This document shows, one piece after another, positions 52,854-64,000 of a stretch of 64,000 nt of DNA (position 1 is its first letter; each line of letters opens with the position of its first letter). The position numbers and the translations under genes are program-made. Source of the stretch: Onthophagus taurus (taxonomy: Eukaryota; Arthropoda; Insecta; Coleoptera; Scarabaeidae); contig NC_091967.1 in the NCBI RefSeq assembly GCF_036711975.1, positions 10,416,001-10,480,000 on the forward strand, given 5' to 3'. Below the pieces are notes generated by a model, which was not told the origin of the DNA, did not search any database, and was given only the letters and a program-made list of their open reading frames with translations.

Positions 52854-55800
52854 TCAGTACGGTGGCGTCGACGCATCCGAACACGTCGAATCCTGTTTAT
52901 GTGACAGTGAGTGTTGTAACGCCATGGGCATTAACCATTCTTTTGGTAAACACCGTTCAAGAAATGGAACCCAACTGCTAAAATACGCCAAACGGTTTAC
53001 CCATGATGGGATATCTTGACCACACAAGATCTAACAAAATAAAAATTTACATAAAAAATCGTTTCATTAATAGCGAACTCAAAAAGACACGAAATCCGCG
53101 GAAATCTTAACATAGTGAGGATAGTAATCAAGAATCTACTATGATTTATACAAATTTATAAAACTTTAGAGACGCGACATCCAGTCTAGATATACACCAG
53201 CACTATCTTGCCCGATTGAACGAAACCCTACACGGCTTATGTCAGATTCTTCTTAATTTAGAATTTGCATAAATCGTTCTAAAGAAATTCGATCAACAAG
53301 ACTAGATATCACATATGCAGTGAACATTATTAACAGTGTTGCCAACAGGTCGGTTTTCAGACAGGCAATTAAAAGAATCGGAAAACGTGAACGTATCTAT
53401 CACGAGTCTATCAAGAGTGGTTGGAATGCATTTATCCCAAGTCGCAGGGTTACGTGCAAAGGCGTCATTAGACAAATAATAGACCCATGTTTTGCTGATG
53501 AAGAATTATTAGCTCATTTTGAAACAGAAGAAGGAAAAAAGGAGGATGGACCTAAATATATTAACACTGCTTTACCACAAATAGTTAGTCCTTTTCAGTG
53601 TCAGACGCCCAGAACCATACATTGTCTAGTTAACCCAACTGATGATCCAACTCGACTGTTTATGGTCATACCAAAAAAACAGTGCAAATCGAAGATAAGA
53701 TGCCTGGCTTGCACTGAAGAGCACAGTTGGAACGACTGTGATATGAAAAATTCTCAAATATACATCTTCTGTGGTAACAATCATCTTAGCAATGAAAGAA
53801 AGACTCCACCAGGTATGAAAAGATGCCCAGAATATACAAGACAAAAGAAAATGAAGGAGGTTATGACCACATATAATATTTCAGCTTATGACGCTGCGCA
53901 GAAAGTAGGTATAGACTATACTCAACAATTCTTATACAGGTAATGATGGACCTGAGAAGGTTCCCAGAACTTAAAGCAACCCAACCTAAACAAACTATCA
54001 ACAAAGAAACAACGGTACAAACAATCTCATCTGCATTGTTATACAATTTTAACAATGACATAATTCTCTCTAACAAAACACAAATAAATATCCCCATCAC
54101 AATCGAAAGATCGTCACAGAAAGTCAAGAAAGGTCTGGATCACAAATGGAATATGAGGAAGGATCGTGCTCCCCGCCAATTTTGTGGAAAAACGAAGTAA
54201 ACAACAGACAACACATCTTAGTATAGCTGCCCAAATCCCCAAAGAACATGCCTATTCATCAAATGATTGGACCCATGCATTAATCATCAATGACAATCCA
54301 TTTAAAATAATGACATGGAATGCTAGACGCACATCGACAAAAGTTGATGTTGGGTCTATGAGAGAGACGAGTCATCATACCAATTAACCTGGCTTCCCTA
54401 TTTGCAACAGGTTCTTTCGAAATACATATATGTATTATCCTATGAATATGTTGCTTCCTTGAGAAAATACGGTGATAGCAAAGTCCAAAACTAGAAAAAA
54501 TGTGATATCAACAAGGAGTGAATAGAAATAATTGTGATAACTATCGATTATAGAAAGATATAACTGACTGTGATACTACTTAGACCTAAATCACTATTTA
54601 TACTTATAATCCCTTTCCAGATATAATTGTCTGAGGGTCCTCCTAAAGGTCTTGAGAAAGTTGAGTTAGCTTGATTGCAGAAAAAATTCCATTAATTGTG
54701 TCATCTCTATTTTAAAGTGTTGTTCCGTTTATGTAAGTCTTTATCATTATATGTATATTTATAATTTGTTAAACCTTGGGGCAGTTCAGAGAAAGAAGAT
54801 ACCATGTAATAAGAAACTCTGCTAATAGAGAATGATCTGAATGAAAGTTCGAACTCCAAAGTATGTGGAAGAAAACAACAGCAAACAACTAATAATAAAA
54901 ACTTATTTTCGTGTTCCAAAGATTATTTTTTTTACTTAAAAGTCATATTCCATAGAAAAACTGATAAAAACTTTTACAACATAAGTTTTAAACGTCATAC
55001 CTACCGCAATCAAAAACACCAAGGTTTTATTGCTTTATCTTGCTTGATATTGCTTTGATTTAATTTTATTTAATAACCAATAGTCCAGACTAAACCATAA
55101 TTAATAAAAATTTAATTACGACGATAACAAATGAAATGACTCACTAAAAAAATCAATCAATTCCATAAAAGGAAACAATAAATGATAATAAAAAAACACA
55201 ATAAAGCGTTTATTTCCACCGAGATAAATTGAAAAAACGCTAAAGCGACAACAGCAGATAACGAAAGAATCTTGACAAAAGGCCCCTAATAACAATAAAC
55301 ATACATTTACATAGCGCTCGCGTGCATTAATGAACACCTTGCAAACTAAACAAAGTTATCAAGGAAAAAAATTATTAAACAACCCGATTTTTTTGTAATT
55401 TACCTTTGTAAATGCACCAGAGAAATGATTGCAATTGTTGTTCATCAGGTGATAACGATCCCCACGAAATTCCTTTCCCAATTCGGTAACTATTCTTTTT
55501 ATTTCATCTTCCGTAAAATCTGTATACCCAATATGAATGCTTTGTCTATGGAAAAAATATTCAATATCAATAATTCTTATGATTTATATATAAAAAATTT
55601 AATAAAAAATAAAACTAAATCTAAATTTCATTAAATAACTGTGTAATATGCCACAAAAAATTTACATATAAACAAATTATTTAATATCCTATATATTTCG
55701 TGTATTAAAAAAATAATAATAAAGTTTTAAAGAATGATAAGTTTCTAGAATCGGCTACTGCAAAGAAAGTAATTGTAATAATAATCTAATTAAACCAATC

Positions 55801-56585
55801 AATATTTTTTTAATTCCTCCAAAGTAAATTAAATTGTAATTAACTCATTTCATTTAATTAGAAAAACAATTTATGACGAAAACGTATAATTGTATAGAAT
55901 CAATAGAAATGTTATAAATCACTTGCGTTAATAAACAGAAAAATTTTGAGTTGATGTGATACATTTTGACAGTTGTAATTAGCGCCATCTATTAGCGAAA
56001 ATAAACGGTGCGATGAAAACTTAATTTTTTGAAATGAAATACTTATAAATAATTCAAAAGACACTATCACAATAGATCTTTTAATTATTTAGCTAGTGGC
56101 ATGTATATACAAGCAAATCAAAGTAAATTAATATAAATTGACAGTTATAGCAGCGCCATCTATTGTCCTTTACATATAAAAAGATAACCTTAAAATTTTC
56201 TAAACAAAAAAGTGTGAAAAACCAAGCAAAAATATTTACCTAAATCTAAATTGTTCACCTAATTCATGTTCGTCACGTGGCATAATTTCAAATATTCCAG
56301 TAAAAGGAAATTGATGACCACCGTAAGCGAACTCGGTACCATATATTTCTACACCTAAAAATTAAAAAAAAGAAGTGATCGAAATAATATTTAAAATACT
56401 TTACCTGAGTGAAAAACCCCTAAACCTATATTAGATGTTATATCATTAATTTTGTACATATCATAAACATTTAGTAGGACCGGTTCTCTGGCCATTTTAC
56501 TTGGTAAAAGTTCATCAGATCCAGAATCTCTTGTAACACTCATGCAATTGAAGGGGAGACTACAGTTTAGGCCATTTGAAAACAT
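52854..56585 (-). CDS. DESI2: DESI2 (PPPDE-family cysteine protease, deSUMOylase/palmitoyl-thioesterase)
   Basis: Small papain-like PPPDE enzyme of the DESI2/DESI1 family. Four minus-strand exons: 56585-56405, 56354-56240, 55545-55404, 53030-52854. The conserved protein begins at the second in-frame ATG (56495, [14 protein letters not shown]), giving 174 aa; the first ATG (56585) would add 30 residues unlike the family. Catalytic His is in G-V-F-H-S-G-V-E-I-Y-G and catalytic Cys in N-N-N-C-N-H-F. The last exon reads [18 protein letters not shown] then [12 protein letters not shown], the usual family C-terminus. Phases match at all joins. The 2.4-kb last intron contains a retrotransposon piece on the opposite strand. 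Confidence 0.93.
53320..54380 (+). mobile_element. Truncated non-LTR retrotransposon (gag-like ORF1 and start of ORF2)
   Basis: ORF 53320-53943 (207 aa) carries zinc-knuckle-like spacing ([13 protein letters not shown], then a degenerate C-G-N-N-H...R-C-P-E-Y), typical of the ORF1 protein of Jockey/I-type elements. After disrupted sequence, 54298-54340 reads [12 protein letters not shown], the start of an AP-like endonuclease (consensus I-L-x-W-N-A-N/R-x-I). Nothing of the endonuclease core, reverse transcriptase or 3' end follows, so the copy is cut off. It lies antisense within the DESI2 last intron, where it probably does no harm. Confidence 0.7.
54381..55403. other. Remainder of the DESI2 last intron, no gene
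   Basis: A/T-rich intronic sequence with scattered stops in all frames and no repeat I could define. It runs to the donor of the exon ending at 55404. Confidence 0.5.
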
Positions 56586-57354
56586 TCTGAAAAGAATTAA
56601 AAAATAAATATACGTATTGTTAAGAATAATTGAGTTTATAGGGGTTCTTTTTTTTCTTATTCTTACCCTGAGTTAACCAATTATATTGTTTGTTGAATAA
56701 ATAGAAAATAAAGAAGGAAATTAAGAAGAAAAACGGCTTTAAGCTAATTATTACCACCGCGTAATCATATGCCGGACATCAGAGACTACCGTTCTCCGAT
56801 TGTAAACTGGGCTCCGATAAATAAAAGTACGGCCACGGAAATTGACATTACACAAAAGGTTAGTTTTCGAAACATTTTATGCGCATGATCACTGCAGGTA
56901 TTCGCAACTAACACAGACTTTAGAATCTTTTGTTATTTTTCATTTATAAATAAAGAAATTATAATAAACTTTACCTCAATTTAAATTTCGGCATAATTAA
57001 TTCGAACTCGAACCTTACTCGTTATAAATTAACCTCATTAAGGTTAATACAAGAAAATTAAAGAATTATGTCACTGTCAAATTTAAACTTTTTAATTTTC
57101 CTAAACAACAAAATCCCTAGATTATAAAAAATCGAATTTAATTAATTAATTTATGTATCAATTAAAATTCAAATTCACTTAATATAAGTAAGTTAATAGA
57201 AAATATTACACCAAATATTATATTAAATTAATTCTGTAATTATTACAGTTTTCTATAATTATTTTTAGGTTATGTTCATTTTGATGTTGTCAAAAACTGA
57301 ATTGTCACTCTTGTAATTTCTGAACATTCTTCATTTGTGTTACGAACAGAAAAT
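56586..57354. promoter_or_regulatory. Upstream region between divergent DESI2 and Rpt4
   Basis: The two genes are head to head with 769 nt between the first ATG of DESI2 and that of Rpt4. The spacer is A/T-rich except for about 56755-56870 (GCGTAATCATATGCCGG... and AAGTACGGCCACGG), which may mark a promoter or 5' UTR exon of DESI2. No named element can be supported. Confidence 0.4.
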
Positions 57355-58755
<1,401 letters not shown>

Positions 58756-58917
58756 AACTGTTTATTATAAATATTTATGTAATAATTCAATGTTTTTTTT
58801 TCTTTTTTCAATGTAATTTCTCATTTTTTTGATGGATTGAAAAATATAATAAGACACATAAATTTTTGGAGTTTTATTTATCTTCTATAATTTAATAAAT
58901 AGTATATTGTTTTATAT

Positions 58918-59086
58918 GGAAGAGAAGCAGTGCTTTTTATGGCGTGGTCTGTCGCTTAGCGACGAACGCAGTGAGTCGCTAATGACAGATGAGCCGTTAA
59001 AATTGTGGCGTGTCCGACAGTTTGCCGGACGAACGAAGTGAGTCCGGCAATGACGGACCAGCCACAAACGAATCTGCTTCTCTTCC
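58918..59086. repeat. Short inverted-repeat element just after Rpt4
   Basis: GGAAGAGAAGCAG at 58918-58930 is inverted at 59074-59086 (CTGCTTCTCTTCC). The interior holds two versions of a hairpin-like module, GACGAACGCAGTGAGTC and GACGAACGAAGTGAGTCC, each flanked by short inverted arms. It is GC-richer than its surroundings, has no ORF, and is probably a MITE-like element. Confidence 0.7.
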
Positions 59087-59148
59087 GAATAAAACATAGT
59101 ATTTTTTCTTCAAACGTTGCAAATAATACGGCGCTAAAGTGAAATGTT

Positions 59149-59201
59149 CTTCAACGTTATGGCGCTAAAGTGAAATTTACTTTAGCGCCATAACGCTGAA
59201 G
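59149..59201. repeat. Near-perfect palindrome (23-nt arms)
   Basis: The arm 59149-59171 is complementary to 59179-59201 across a 7-nt loop, with one mismatch (CGTTATGG versus CCATAACGC). A partial copy of the arm (CGGCGCTAAAGTGAAATG) precedes it at about 59129. It may be a fold-back fragment or the end of a larger element. Confidence 0.75.
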
Positions 59202-59775
59202 TACTTTTTTGCTATGTTGATCTTAGCAACCGTCGTTATGCAACAATGACTTACTTCTACCGCGAGTAAACACGACAACAAAGTTGTCATTTAATGACGT
59301 TTGAAGAAAAAACCTATTACATAGAATATCATTTGTTATACAGGATGATTCACATAAGAATCAACACAGAGCAGGCAACGCAACTTGTCTCTATATTAAG
59401 TTGTACCTCTGAAGAGTTATATGCCTCTAAAGTTGGGTCTTAAATGTTTAAAACATTCAATATCTTCATAATACATTAAGCTCGTAAACCCAAATTTAAT
59501 ATAATTGGTAGCAAGTTGAGACCAATGTCATTTTCAAAAAAACCTCAAATTACTAAAGACATGTACAGTGTCACAATACGCGTTTTGCGTATTGTAATAC
59601 CAATACTGTGATATTGGTTGCATACTTGCAATGATGACGTCGGGTACCATAATTTATTAATAGACAACCTAAGCCTTGACGTCATAGAGATGGGCGCAGC
59701 TTATACCAACTCCAAACATTTTCGTTGCTAACGGTAAATCACCATAATATATGCAATTTTTCATTAGTGTTAAAT

Positions 59776-59906
59776 AGTATACTATTATATGAGCATATAA
59801 TGAGGGCTATTATTCACTAAGGTTAAGTTTATGTCACGAGCATAGCGAGTGGCATAATTAACCTGAATGAATAATAGCTCATTATATATGAGTAGAATGC
59901 TATACT
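59776..59906. repeat. Small MITE inside the fold-back element
   Basis: Inverted arms of about 50 nt: AGTATACTATTATATGAG...ATTATTCACTAAGGTTAA against its complement ending in GCTATACT. They enclose GTCACGAGCATAGCGAGTGGCA, itself a short hairpin. No coding capacity. Confidence 0.65.
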
Positions 59907-60130
59907 TTGTCCACGACTATTGAAATTTATTCCATAAATTTATTTTTTAAATAAATTTTGGAATAAAGTTTAAACGTCAAATGTGACACAAATTCAATGT
60001 TATTAACTGTGACCAACTTCACAACAATTTGTCAAAATTAAATGTCAATTAAATCAAACGTCGTTTTTTAGTCGGCTGTGAAATTGTACGTCAAACTTGA
60101 CAAATAGGTTATAAAGCCTTGTCGTTTATA

Positions 60131-61245
60131 CAGCATGTCCGTAAAGTAGAGTTAAAATCTTTATAAACGATTTATGGAAAAATCCCTGAAACGGGTCTAA
60201 AGATTTAAATTATTTGCAAATTTTTTGGTGATTTTAAATTTTTTCTACCTTTTTTAAACGAATTATGACGTCATCGATAGTTTTTTTCAAATGGCAATCC
60301 CCCATTTTTATTATGGAATATGAAAGAGGATTTTTTTCTGAATCTAATACAGTCAACATTAATATTAGTTACATAAGAAAATTTTCGAGTAAAGTTTAAG
60401 TACTTCAAATTTGTAAGACATGATATGGACATGATAAAAATAGCAGTAACCATGAGTAACTATGGTAACCAATTATTTTCTAAAATACAAATGTCAAAAA
60501 ATGTTTTAGTAAGTAGTTAATGCAACATTTCCTGATTGAAAACTGTTTAGCTCATTAGCATGGTAAGCCTAGCTGTCACTAAATTTAAAAAGCATGGACA
60601 TCTTCAAGATTTCTCGAAGTCTGCCCGACGGAATGGTTCAGAGGAGGTTCGCCAAAACGTAGTTTTGGTTGGGCAAGGAAACCCTTCAATGGTATTGAGT
60701 CGAATTTGGACATTAGTAAATCAACGGTTCATAAAATTTTAAAAACCGCAAAAGTAAACCTCATTCACGAGCAATAAGTCGTAGTTTTTCCAACAACAAT
60801 TTTGCGACGATGACAAAGACTTTGTCAAAACATATTTTTTCCCAAAGAGAGAACAAGTAACTAGACAAAATTGTTACCCAAAATCCACATTGGGCAAGAA
60901 CAATATCCGCAAAAGATCAATGTGTGAAGCGAAATAGTAACCTAAACTGAAGAGAGATGTTTAGATTTTTTCAAAACGATATAATATTCTCCCACCTGAA
61001 TTCCAATGGCAATTATTCCAACAAGATCGCGCGCCACCACACTTCAACAAACTTTACCAAATCAGTTTTTGCAACTTAGGAAACTGTTTAAAATAATTGG
61101 TTACCATAGTTATTTGTGGCTACTGCTATTTTTATCATGTCAACTAAATTAAAAAAATTAAATCTTTAGACCCATTTCGGGGATTTTTCCATAAACCGTT
61201 TATAATGATTTTATCGCCTATATCCGTTACTTTACGGACACACTG
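60131..61245 (+). mobile_element. Dead mariner-like transposon flanked by TA
   Basis: Terminal inverted repeats of about 85 nt begin CAGCATGTCCGTAAAGTA on the left and CAGTGTGTCCGTAAAGTA on the right (reverse complement). Each is flanked by TA (60129-60130 and 61246-61247), the target duplication of Tc1/mariner elements. The interior from about 60560 reads V-S-L-A-V-T-K-F-K-K-H-G then S-K-S-T-V-H-K-I-L-K-T-A-K, a helix-turn-helix, and at about 61010 F-Q-W-Q-L-F-Q-Q-D-R-A-P-P-H, containing the second catalytic Asp motif. Frameshifts, stops and an internal deletion make it non-functional. Confidence 0.8.
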
Positions 61246-61826
61246 TATATACAGTAAGCAATAACTAAAAAATCAAATAATTTTATAACCTATTGGTCAA
61301 GTTTGACATGGAAGTTCATAGCCGACTACTGAGCTGTTTTAATTTTAAGTAACATTGTCTTTAATTATTTGAGATTTTTATGAAAACGACAAAGTTTTTT
61401 AAAAAATAATAAAAGTAAAAAAAAGTTTTAGAATTAAATTCCACATGAAAGGAGGTAATTATGTATTAAATCCCCCAAAAGGTTAGAAAAGTCTGTCAAA
61501 ATTTAGGGGACCATCACCCTTAATCAACCCTTTGAAATGCCTCAAATGATCTCAATTTGCTGCCAATTAATACCATATAATAATGAATGTTTTAAACATT
61601 GAAGACCCAACATTGAAGGCCTATAACTCTTTAGGGGTACAACTTAGTATAGAGATAAGTTACATTAAATCATCTTAATTTATTGTTCTCCACATGCTCT
61701 GTGTCAGTTCGTATGTGAATCAGCCTGTATATTAATTTCTATTGTTGCGAGTGGCACTTATGTAAAACAATATACAAAAAATATTCTTAACAAGCCTTTG
61801 CTTATTAAACTTTTTATTTAAAGTGA

Positions 61827-64000
61827 TTATATAATTTCCCAATCATTTAAGGAATTATCAGATTCCGTTATCGTCCTCTTTTTCTCTGCCAATTCAACAC
61901 AAGACAGATTCCATTCAGTCGGTATCGAAAGTAAATCTGAAAAGTATTTTATTTCTTTTTTATCATTTTTATTTGTCAATTCAAATTACCTGGAATATTT
62001 GGAATGGTTTTATTATCACCTTGAATGCATAATTCAACTTTTTCATCAACATTCGAGTTTGTTAAAGATTCAGAAACATCTAAACATTTATTATCACATT
62101 TAACATCATTCGATTGATCAATTTCAATTTTATTTGATTCATAGTTTTTAACTTCCAAAATTTTATTTGGAATTATTTTTGTTGAAAACTCTTTATCTAT
62201 TAATTTTTTTTCATCAGCTTTCTTCATATTTATTTTAATTTTATCAAAATTTAAAATATCTGATATTAATTTTTCCTTTGTTTCTATGTCATTTTTAATT
62301 GATTCGGGACTTCTTAAATCTGGTAAAATGGGCGTACAACTTTCACTTAAATTAATTGTTTTACTTGTTCCTTCTTGATAATGTTTATAATAACCATTTT
62401 CGTTTTTTGTATAGGATTTTGAGTATCTATGGTGCTTGTAAATTATGTTATCATCATAATCTTCTTGAGAGATTTTACTGTACATATTACTTATAGATTC
62501 AACGCGTTTTTGTTTAATTGGTAAATCGGATTCATCAAAATAATTTTCTTCCCCGGTGCATTCAACTGCTTCCTCTGTGTTAATTTTACTCGGTTCATTT
62601 CCATCTAATTCTGAAATACCCGGTGTTATTGTGCATCCATCTAATGTTAATCCTAAAATATTCATTGTTGTTGGAAATACATTTACTGGTAAACCAAATA
62701 TAGATTCATCTAAAATAAAAAAATTTACTATGTTAAATTAAAAAATATATATATATTTTACTGTTAATTAATTCAGGGTTATAACCAAGTCGAATTAAAT
62801 TTCCACTTTCTTCTAATATAAAAATTTCATCTCTATTTGTAGCAACGTCTAAAATCCTAAAAAAAAGTTTAAAATAAGATGGACAAAATTAATTTAATAT
62901 TAATGAACACCTTTGGGTTGTATTAAATTTTCGAACGACGCCCATTTTTTGTGGATCTAATACGTAAATGGTTTTATCATTATAAGTTACTAATAAAATA
63001 TCTTGGAATGTTAAAAGTGTACCAAAAGCTAAATCATCTTCACATAAACTGCTTGTACTTGAGGTCATACTTGTTACATAAACATCTTTTTTCTTTAACA
63101 CATCCTTAAAATATTTCAAATTATATTTTAATTCAAACCTAAGTTAATTATTTACTTTAAAAAGGATAGTTTTTTGTACATTTCCTTGCATATCAGCAAT
63201 CCATATTCTAAGACCAGGGCGTGAACAATAAATATGAGAATTATTTGGTTTTGTGTTATCTGAGTAAATGATTGCTCCATAATTTCCAAACCTAGAAAAA
63301 CTTCTATACTTTAAACTGTCATATCTTTTTGTTGTACAATTACAGTTTACGTCCTTTTTTTCCAACTTGAGTAATTTTCCATTTATCCAATTTCTGACAA
63401 ATAATACTTCGATATGTCGTCGATATGAGCAAATTTTGATGGTAATAACTAAGTTGGACAACCTCATAACTTTCATTGAGTATTTCAATTGATTTACAAA
63501 TATGCTATAAAACATAAATTACATTATCAAAAAAATTGCTTTACTTTTATTTGCTTTTTATTTTACCATGTAAAAATCTAATTCAGTTAAAACAACAATA
63601 CCATTTGAATCACCAGAAAACAATTTCATCCCATTTTTAGACCATTCTAAAGAAGAAATTGACGATTTATGCACATCAGATACTAAGTAGCGTTCCACTT
63701 GTTGTTTCTTTGGTTTTAAATTTTCCGGAATACATTCCGGATGAATTTTTGGTATTTGAAATATGTTTATTGTACCTGATGTAGTTCCACAAGCTAACAT
63801 ATAATCAACAGTTGATATAACTTTAATCACTGTGATTTGAACAGGGCTCTATAACATTTCTTTTTAATTAAACATAATGTATATTAAATTAACTTGTTAC
63901 ATCGCATTGTAATTTTTGTAAATCCTTTTTCGTCCTATTATACCAACAGACTAAACCAATATTTGTACCTAAAGCAATAAATTCGGGGATAACATCTATA
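61827..64000 (-). CDS. TECPR2: TECPR2 orthologue (autophagy / ER-export scaffold), 3' part
   Basis: Human TECPR2 binds ATG8 proteins and supports COPII-dependent ER export. Minus-strand exons in order: 64000 (continuing off the window)-63901, 63848-63567, 63504-63344, 63291-62911 (or split 63291-63180 and 63104-62911), 62856-62762, 62709-61990, 61936-61827. The WD-repeat region is clear: D-Y-M-L-A-C-G-T-T-S-G-T-I, E-W-S-K-N-G-M-K-L-F-S-G-D and Y-C-S-R-P-G-L-R-I-W-I-A-D all match human TECPR2. A poorly conserved K/E/D-rich region follows, and the protein ends S-L-N-D-W-E-I-I, a LIR motif like the W-E-V-I end of human TECPR2. The TECPR repeats expected between these parts are absent. Oddity: an in-frame TAA at 63144-63146. 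Phases agree elsewhere. Confidence 0.85.

Larger units (their letters stand above)
59337..61731. mobile_element. Fold-back element with long inverted ends, carrying other elements
   Basis: The ends TATACAGGATGATTCACATA (59337) and, inverted, TATACAGGCTGATTCACATA (61731) start imperfect inverted repeats of about 200 nt. Both include ACTTAxTATAGAGA-like and GTTTAAAACATTCA blocks. Further inside, 60062-60110 and 61296-61335 (AGTCGGCTxTGAA...CAAACTTGAC) are also inverted. No transposase is seen for the outer structure. It resembles a large MITE or fold-back element that later received an inner mariner (60131-61245) and a small MITE (59776-59906). Confidence 0.7.

Noticed and set aside
52807..53019. 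A 70-codon plus-strand ORF
   Set aside because: It is the antisense of the DESI2 last exon (53030-52854), which has clear family similarity and correct splice phase on the minus strand.
53861..54127. An 88-codon minus-strand ORF
   Set aside because: It overlaps the retrotransposon ORF1 and its degraded downstream part in antisense and has no recognisable domain.
63139..63155. A 17-nt GT...AG segment in TECPR2 that looks like a tiny intron
   Set aside because: Far below any removable intron size, and its removal would create an immediate stop (GTT TGA).

Overview
This window is a eukaryotic, AT-rich insect chromosome segment. Every gene has introns, most of them 35-80 nt long, with GT-AG boundaries and TTTTAG/TTTCAG acceptors, and every protein reads best as an arthropod orthologue. 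A holometabolous insect, perhaps a beetle, is my best guess, but the sequence alone does not fix the order. No tRNA, rRNA, CRISPR or bacterial feature was seen.

Positions 1-35323 (+) hold the 3' two thirds of the hypervariable receptor gene Dscam1. The window opens inside the exon-6 cluster, where I count 32 mutually exclusive variants (28-7596), each coding the N-terminal half of Ig3. Constant exons for the rest of Ig3 through Ig6 follow (7682-8803). The exon-9 cluster has 38 variants of whole Ig7 (9468-26130) plus one decayed copy. Constant Ig8-Ig10/FNIII exons run from 26944 to 30007. Two alternative transmembrane exons follow (30188-30346 or 30389-30580), then the cytoplasmic exons with a 12-nt microexon, ending in a stop at 35321-35323. 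One transcript uses one exon 6, one exon 9 and one TM exon. The window alone therefore encodes 32 x 38 x 2 = 2432 combinations before exon 4, which lies outside, is counted.

Positions 35324-39309 contain no intact gene: an AT-rich 3' flank, a roughly 0.6 kb minisatellite and a decayed non-LTR retrotransposon. Next come fab1/PIKfyve (+, 39310-48359, 17 exons, 1838 aa, with transposon debris in two introns), a TFG orthologue (-, 48525-49868), a single-exon WDR4/Trm82 orthologue (+, 50303-51409), a DESI2 deSUMOylase/palmitoyl-thioesterase family gene (-, 52854-56585, hosting a truncated retrotransposon in its last intron) and proteasome ATPase Rpt4 (+, 57355-58755). A nest of inverted-repeat elements and a dead mariner fills 58900-61735. 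The 3' part of a TECPR2 orthologue (-, 61827 to the window end) closes the segment; it ends in a DWEII-type LC3-binding motif and carries one puzzling in-frame stop.

The most interesting signals are in the Dscam1 arrays. A GGGTACC-type core recurs about 50-90 nt upstream of many exon-6 acceptors. It lies in the intron when the intron is long, and inside the coding end of the previous exon when the intron is short. This looks like the RNA-pairing selector element doubling as protein code, and some intronic copies look like the surviving tails of dead exons. A strong hairpin in the intron after the last exon-9 variant is a candidate docking element for that cluster.
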